NCBI GenBank assembly: GCA_938002255.1 | Contig: CALLAL010000006.1 | Coordinates: 17,812 to 81,811, forward strand | Direction: 5' to 3' | Length of the DNA stretch: 64,000 nt | From: an uncultured bacterium | GTDB lineage: Bacteria > Desulfobacterota > BSN033 > UBA1163 | Shown here: positions 60,208-64,000 of the stretch, one piece after another | How positions within the stretch are numbered: the stretch's first letter is position 1 | Layout: the number at the start of each line of letters is the position of its first letter | The notes under the pieces: generated by a model | The model's database searches: none | What the model was told of the DNA's origin: nothing | The model's input: the letters and a program-made list of their open reading frames with translations, nothing else | Position numbers and translations under genes: made by a program

Positions 60208-61875
60208 ATGGGAAAGAGGCTTTTGGTGATTGGAGGGGTAGCGGCTGGGCCTAAGGCAGCTGCTAAAGCGAGAAGATGTAATCCGGAGATGGAGATCTTG
60301 ATTTATCAGGAGGAAGAGGAGATCTCTTATGCAGGTTGCGGACTTCCTTACTACATCAGCGGGGTTATCCAGGAAAGAGACAAATTGATCTCCCGGACTC
60401 CAGGAAAGTTTGCTCTGGATGGAATAAAAGTTCTCAGAAGAAGACGCATTGAAGGAATCGATCCCCAAAGGAGGATGATCCATGGGAAGAACCTCGAGTC
60501 TGATGAGGCGTTTGAAGATCATTTTGACCAATTAGTGATTGCTACAGGAGCAGAATCGATCCGGCCAAAAATCGAAGGGTTACATTTAAAGAATGTTTTT
60601 TACCTCCGTTCGATTTTCGACGCTGACGCCATCGTTGAAGCTTTAAAAGCAGAGACGATCCAAAGGGTGGTGATTGCAGGTGGGGGGTACATCGGCCTTG
60701 AAATGGCAGAATCACTCATTGAATTGGGGAAAGAGGTGACCATCGTTGAACTGGCACCCCAGATTTTGACCCTTTTTGATGAAGATTTTGCAGGAATTCT
60801 CCGTCGCTATCTCGAAACCAAAGGGATCAAGATCTTTACCTCAGAGGGGATCCAGTCTCTTATTGGCAAGGACGGGAGGGTGAACCAGATTCGGACCACC
60901 CATCGTGAGATCGAAGCCGATGCGGTTCTGCTCAGCCTTGGAGTTAGGCCCAGGATTGATCTGGCCAGGAGGGCTGGGCTCAGAATTGGAGAAACAGGGG
61001 CGATCTGGGTCAATGAACGAATGGAAACGAGTGTTGAGGGGATCTACGCGGCAGGGGATTGTGTAGAAACCACACACCTGATCACCGGTAAGAGAGTCTG
61101 GATTCCTCTTGGATCCACAGCCAATAAGCAGGGTCGTGTGGCAGCCGTCAATCTTTGCGGGGGCCATGCAATCTTTCCGGGAGTCATGGGGACAGCGATC
61201 TTTAAAACATTCGAATTCAATGTGGCAAAGACAGGGTTGAGCCTGAAAGAGGCCGAAAGGGAGGGATTCCATTCCGTTCAGGCGATCGTGAAGGGGTATG
61301 ATCGAGCTCATTATATTCCCGGAGGGAAAGAGTCCACATTAAAAGTCATTGCCGATCAAAATACAGGAAGAATTTTAGGGGCCCAGGCTATCGGCAAGGG
61401 TCCATCGGATAAGTTTATCGATATCATTGCTATGGCTCTCCATGGGAAATTGACCGCTCAAGAGCTTTCCAATGTGGATCTGGCTTACGCCCCTCCTTTC
61501 AGCCCGGTCCTCTCCCCTGTCATCGTGGCAGCAAATGTTCTGACCAATAAACTGGAAGGAAAAGTCAGAGGCATTCCGCTCTCGGAGGTGAAAGAAAAGC
61601 TTTCTACCTCGAAGGAAACCTTTCAGGTGCTCGATGTGAGAGAAGAGGATGAGCTCCAAGGGCCAAAAATACCCGGCTCTCACTGGATACCTCTATCGAA
61701 GTTGAATAAACAGAAAGGTCAACTTGATAAAACAAAAGAGATTGCTGTTCATTGCGAAACAGGTCTTCGTTCTTATAAAGCCTGTGTCAAACTTCAACAA
61801 GAAGGATTCGAGAAGGTAAGAAATATCGATGGGGGGATGCTCTGCTGGTGTGATGATCTGGAGAAAGAAAGATGA
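60208..61875 (+). CDS. CoA-disulfide reductase with rhodanese domain
   Basis: 555 residues. FAD/NAD pyridine-nucleotide-disulfide oxidoreductase: LLVIGGVAAGPKAAAKARR, redox Cys44 in YAGCGLPYYISG, NAD site VVIAGGGYIGLEMAESLIELG, FAD site GIYAAGDCVE. A rhodanese domain (about 455-550) has active-site Cys in AVHCETGLRSYKA. This architecture is that of CoADR-RHD/Npsr enzymes, which reduce CoA disulfide, polysulfide or elemental sulfur with NAD(P)H. ATG after GAGGATC. Its stop overlaps the start of a 29-residue gene. Confidence 0.92.
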   Translation: MGKRLLVIGGVAAGPKAAAKARRCNPEMEILIYQEEEEISYAGCGLPYYISGVIQERDKLISRTPGKFALDGIKVLRRRRIEGIDPQRRMIHGKNLESDEAFEDHFDQLVIATGAESIRPKIEGLHLKNVFYLRSIFDADAIVEALKAETIQRVVIAGGGYIGLEMAESLIELGKEVTIVELAPQILTLFDEDFAGILRRYLETKGIKIFTSEGIQSLIGKDGRVNQIRTTHREIEADAVLLSLGVRPRIDLARRAGLRIGETGAIWVNERMETSVEGIYAAGDCVETTHLITGKRVWIPLGSTANKQGRVAAVNLCGGHAIFPGVMGTAIFKTFEFNVAKTGLSLKEAEREGFHSVQAIVKGYDRAHYIPGGKESTLKVIADQNTGRILGAQAIGKGPSDKFIDIIAMALHGKLTAQELSNVDLAYAPPFSPVLSPVIVAANVLTNKLEGKVRGIPLSEVKEKLSTSKETFQVLDVREEDELQGPKIPGSHWIPLSKLNKQKGQLDKTKEIAVHCETGLRSYKACVKLQQEGFEKVRNIDGGMLCWCDDLEKER

Positions 61876-61961
61876 ACTTCAGCCGGCCTGATTATGGCGT
61901 TGTTGCTCTGGCCGGGGGTCTGGCCGCCATTTTCTTTTTACTTGGACGAATGAGCGGCTAA
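61872..61961 (+). CDS. 29-residue single-helix membrane protein
   Basis: ATG 61872 overlaps the TGA of the CoA-disulfide reductase gene (ATGA). The peptide MNFSRPDYGVVALAGGLAA continues with FFLLGRMSG: a short polar start, one hydrophobic helix and a basic end. Translational coupling and composition make it a plausible membrane anchor or small regulator of the reductase. No homologue is known to me. The rest of the gap (61962-62123) shows only the hairpin AGCTCC/GGGAGCT. Confidence 0.5.
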   Translation: MNFSRPDYGVVALAGGLAAIFFLLGRMSG

Positions 61962-62123
61962 GCAACCCTTGCCAATGTTTATAGAGAGCGAACAGAGTAT
62001 TCCTCGGTCTCACGTGGAAGTTTCAGAGTGGTCAACTGAGAGAGAGCATTCCTTTAGGGGAAAAGCTCCTAAAAAAACTGGGAGCTCCGGACCACACATC
62101 GAGTTCGGCGAAAAGAAAAATCG

Positions 62124-62489
62124 ATGATTCGATTCCCAGTCAGTGAAGAGAAAAATAAAGTCCTCCAGGAGAAGATGGCATGTCTCGGTATCCATGAAGG
62201 GGATATGGAAGAGAAATTTATCCGATCCTCAGGAAAAGGAGGGCAGAAGGTTAACAAAGCGTCAACCTGTGTTTACCTCAAACACCTTCCCACAGGGATT
62301 GAAGTGAAATGGATGACCGAAAGAAGCCAGGCTCTCAATCGTTTTTTGGCGAGATGTGAGCTGGTGAGGCGGGTGGAGAGATTAATAGGTCAAAAAACAG
62401 ACGAGGATTTGGAAGTCAGAAGGGTTAGAAAACAGAAATCGAAGAAAAAGAAGAGAGCAAGGCAGAAATATCACCGAACAGGCCTGTAG
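62124..62489 (+). CDS. Release-factor-like peptidyl-tRNA hydrolase
   Basis: 121 residues. A short RF-1-type domain III with the catalytic RSSGKGGQKVNKASTCVYLKHLPTGIEV loop (GGQ) and a basic KKKKRARQKYHRTG tail, like ArfB/PrfH and C12orf65 proteins. It hydrolyses peptidyl-tRNA on stalled or damaged ribosomes. It lacks codon-recognition domains. Starts with ATG 62124. Confidence 0.85.
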   Translation: MIRFPVSEEKNKVLQEKMACLGIHEGDMEEKFIRSSGKGGQKVNKASTCVYLKHLPTGIEVKWMTERSQALNRFLARCELVRRVERLIGQKTDEDLEVRRVRKQKSKKKKRARQKYHRTGL

Positions 62490-62506
62490 GAAACTAACTT
62501 ATTTCT

Positions 62507-62529
62507 CCTTCTCCCCTGGGGGGAGAAGG
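62507..62529. other. Short hairpin in the 62490-62550 gap
   Basis: CCTTCTCCC (62507-62515) pairs with GGGAGAAGG (62521-62529) around CTGGG. No T-run. The TTGGGGTGAGGAGG that follows supplies the ribosome site of the YbaK gene. Resembles C/G-rich intergenic repeats widespread in bacteria. Confidence 0.4.
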
Positions 62530-62550
62530 TTGGGGTGAGGAGGAATAATT

Positions 62551-63033
62551 TTGACAAAAGAGAAACTTCCCGTCACCAATGCCATTCGCTTTTTAAAAGA
62601 GCATCAGGTAGATTTTATCGAACGCCCTTATCGGTACGAAGAGAAAGGAGGAACAGAGGTTGCAGCGAAAGCGCTGGGCGTGGATGAACACCTGACGGTG
62701 AAAACCCTTGTCATGGAGGATGAAAATAAATCTCCCCTTATCATTCTCATGCATGGCGACAAAGAGGTCTCTACCAAAGAACTGGCAAGGATCATAGGGG
62801 TTAAATCCGTTACACCCTGTTCTCCTGATACGGCATTTAAACACACCGGTTACATGGTCGGAGGAATCTCTCCCTTTGGGACAAAGAAAAAGCTCCCCAT
62901 CTATGTGGAAGAGACGATTCTCAGCCTTCCAATGATTTATATCAATGCAGGGAAAAGAGGCCTTCTTTGTGAAATGTCACCAAAGGATCTGGTAAGGGTG
63001 TTAAACCCAACCGTTGTCCACGTGGCAAGATAG
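62551..63033 (+). CDS. ybaK: Cys-tRNA(Pro) deacylase (YbaK/EbsC)
   Basis: 160 residues starting at TTG with GAGGAGG upstream. TNAIRFLKEHQVDFIERPYRYEE, LGVDEHLTVKTLVMED, HGDKEVSTKELARIIG, VGGISPFGTKKKLPIYVEETIL and YINAGKRGLLCEMSPKDLVRVL match YbaK. It removes Cys wrongly attached to tRNA(Pro). With the release-factor-like gene upstream it forms a translation-quality pair. Confidence 0.93.
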   Translation: MTKEKLPVTNAIRFLKEHQVDFIERPYRYEEKGGTEVAAKALGVDEHLTVKTLVMEDENKSPLIILMHGDKEVSTKELARIIGVKSVTPCSPDTAFKHTGYMVGGISPFGTKKKLPIYVEETILSLPMIYINAGKRGLLCEMSPKDLVRVLNPTVVHVAR

Positions 63034-63170
63034 GTTGTTTCCCATGCCTCCGTTTGGCTTTTTAAATCCCTTTTGATGGATATCAGAGATGGTATCCCCC
63101 TCTTTGGCAGAGTCGCTACAACCCGACCAAGAAAGGGGATGTGGGAGATTTTCAAAAAAAAGAGTGATCT

Positions 63171-63794
63171 TCATGTAACGACAAGTTCCTCCACATATTT
63201 TACCCACTCGTATCCATAGGCCCCTTCATAGACCAATCTTAAAGGAAAACCATGTTTTTGAGGAAGAACTTCTCCATTGACCTGATAAGCGAGAAAGATT
63301 CTCTTTCGGTCAATATCCTTTAGAGAGATCCTGACGACCTTTCCATAAGCCCCTTTGATATCAAGATATTCGGCTTGTTGATGAGTGCCCGCTTTCTTCA
63401 GCAATGTCTTAAAACTCACGCCTGTCCATCGCCCGTTGTTGCTAAAGAATCCCGGGCAAATAAGGAGAACCGTCTCAGTGATAGCATGGAGTTCCAACAT
63501 TTCATTGTAGGTCAGTTGGAGGGGATCCTTCACCTTACCCGTTATTTTGAGCCGATAAGTTCTGATGTCCACTACAACGTCCGTAGGTCCCATAGTGCCA
63601 AAGGATCGGAGAGGATCAACTTCTAAATTCCTGTTGTCAACCTCTTCCGGGTTCATATTTTTGAGTTCTTCTCTTGGAAAGCCCTTTGGAAGAAGCCTTT
63701 TTGTTTTACCCCAAACCTCCCCAATCGGGTTAATGATACGACCGCATAAAGAAATCAAAAAACTGAATTTAATGAATTTTCTTCTTGTCCACAT
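63171..63794 (-). CDS. YedY/sulfite-oxidase-fold molybdoenzyme
   Basis: 207 residues from ATG 63794. A Tat leader (TRRKFIKFSFLISLCG) precedes a single molybdopterin domain: YRLKITGKVKDPLQLTYNEML, the Mo-Cys in VLLICPGFFSNNGRWTGVSFKTLL, and LAYQVNGEVLPQKHGFPLRLVYEGAYGYEWVKYVEEL. The length fits YedY/MsrP-like periplasmic enzymes; the membrane haem partner (YedZ/MsrQ) is not adjacent. Substrate unknown. Confidence 0.85.
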   Translation of the reverse strand: MWTRRKFIKFSFLISLCGRIINPIGEVWGKTKRLLPKGFPREELKNMNPEEVDNRNLEVDPLRSFGTMGPTDVVVDIRTYRLKITGKVKDPLQLTYNEMLELHAITETVLLICPGFFSNNGRWTGVSFKTLLKKAGTHQQAEYLDIKGAYGKVVRISLKDIDRKRIFLAYQVNGEVLPQKHGFPLRLVYEGAYGYEWVKYVEELVVT

Positions 63795-63797
63795 CAA

Positions 63798-64000
63798 TTC
63801 ATTTTAAGATAATTTTGACAATAAAGAAACCAGAGGTCTATTGTTCAATAAAGCGATCTCTCAGATAGCGATGACCTGTCCCCCAAATCTATTCTTATGA
63901 AAAGATCTAAAGGGTTAGAGAGATTGGCGATCCAGTGGGCTCCTGACCCCAAGGACATTCTTTGAAGCCACATGGGTGTAAATCATGGTCGTTTGAAGAT
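63798..64000. other. Right-end region without a recognised gene
   Basis: About 200 bp upstream of the molybdoenzyme gene. No box, tRNA or convincing open frame; a gene beginning beyond the edge cannot be excluded. Confidence 0.4.

Noticed and set aside
1..64000. rRNA, tRNA, CRISPR arrays, transposases and prophage genes
   Set aside because: No tRNA T-loop signature with pairing arms, no regular direct-repeat array and no transposase or integrase motif was seen by reading; short or divergent cases could be missed.

Overview
The window looks like a chromosome segment of a Gram-negative anaerobe or facultative anaerobe from a deltaproteobacterial (Desulfobacterota-type) lineage. The reasons are the core gene order ftsH-folP-glmM-pdxJ-acpS-nnrDE-tsaE-lysC-cimA, outer-membrane genes (gmhA, a lauroyl-type acyltransferase), multihaem c-type cytochromes with 8 and 9 CxxCH motifs, a sigma-54 response regulator, and Crp/Fnr control sites. 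This is inference from gene content; no rRNA or tRNA gene was found to anchor it.

Layout. 1-2.4 kb: start of a ferredoxin gene, a decayed PIN-domain gene, a truncated secreted-protein gene and a DMT transporter. 2.6-11.4 kb: cold-shock protein, a two-subunit ABC exporter, Lon protease and a Memo-family protein. 11.4-16.2 kb: transglutaminase, truncated ECF transporter gene, YjbQ, PPP phosphatase, HAD hydrolase, MFS transporter. 16.3-26.4 kb: NtrC-type regulator, sigma-54 promoter, nonahaem cytochrome plus cytochrome b, M48-TPR protease, hybrid histidine kinase, a structured leader and a GAF protein. 26.4-32.9 kb: respiratory nitrogen-oxide region (haem b/c membrane protein, octahaem HAO-family cytochrome, duplicated Cys-containing protein, norCB with a DUF364 gene). 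32.9-46.4 kb: long minus-strand core block from ftsH to comEA. 46.6-50.6 kb: Crp/Fnr regulator, ADP-forming CoA ligase alpha subunit, and a small nitrosative-stress-like cluster (YgbA family, CxxC protein, oxidase-I-like membrane protein, DUF1858, cupin). 50.6-57.7 kb: Ppx/GppA, GalT-like, Cys-rich DUF6485, a conserved unknown, gmhA, acyltransferase and sulfatase (cell envelope). 57.7-64 kb: two divergent radical SAM genes with Tat-like leaders, CoA-disulfide reductase with rhodanese, a release-factor-like protein, YbaK, and a YedY-like molybdoenzyme.

The strongest system-level signal is a set of five near-identical 14-bp palindromes (TTGAC/T-N4-GTCAA) at 133, 28852, 32871, 48713 and 49185. 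Four stand before genes with a known or likely link to NO, nitrosative stress or redox: norCB, a YgbA-family gene, the CxxC/oxidase-like/DUF1858 cluster and the ferredoxin. The fifth precedes an uncharacterised duplicated protein. A Crp/Fnr-family regulator with the ExxSR recognition helix expected for such sites lies in the window at 46614. The HAO-family gene with its unusual b/c-haem membrane partner, and NorC with an extra haem domain, are further unusual elements.

Other points: a sigma-54 promoter with two AT-rich near-palindromes before the cytochrome operon; a promoter-plus-hairpins leader before the GAF gene; intergenic repeats, one of which has become the start of comEA; and several very short genes (29, 48, 55 and 58 aa).
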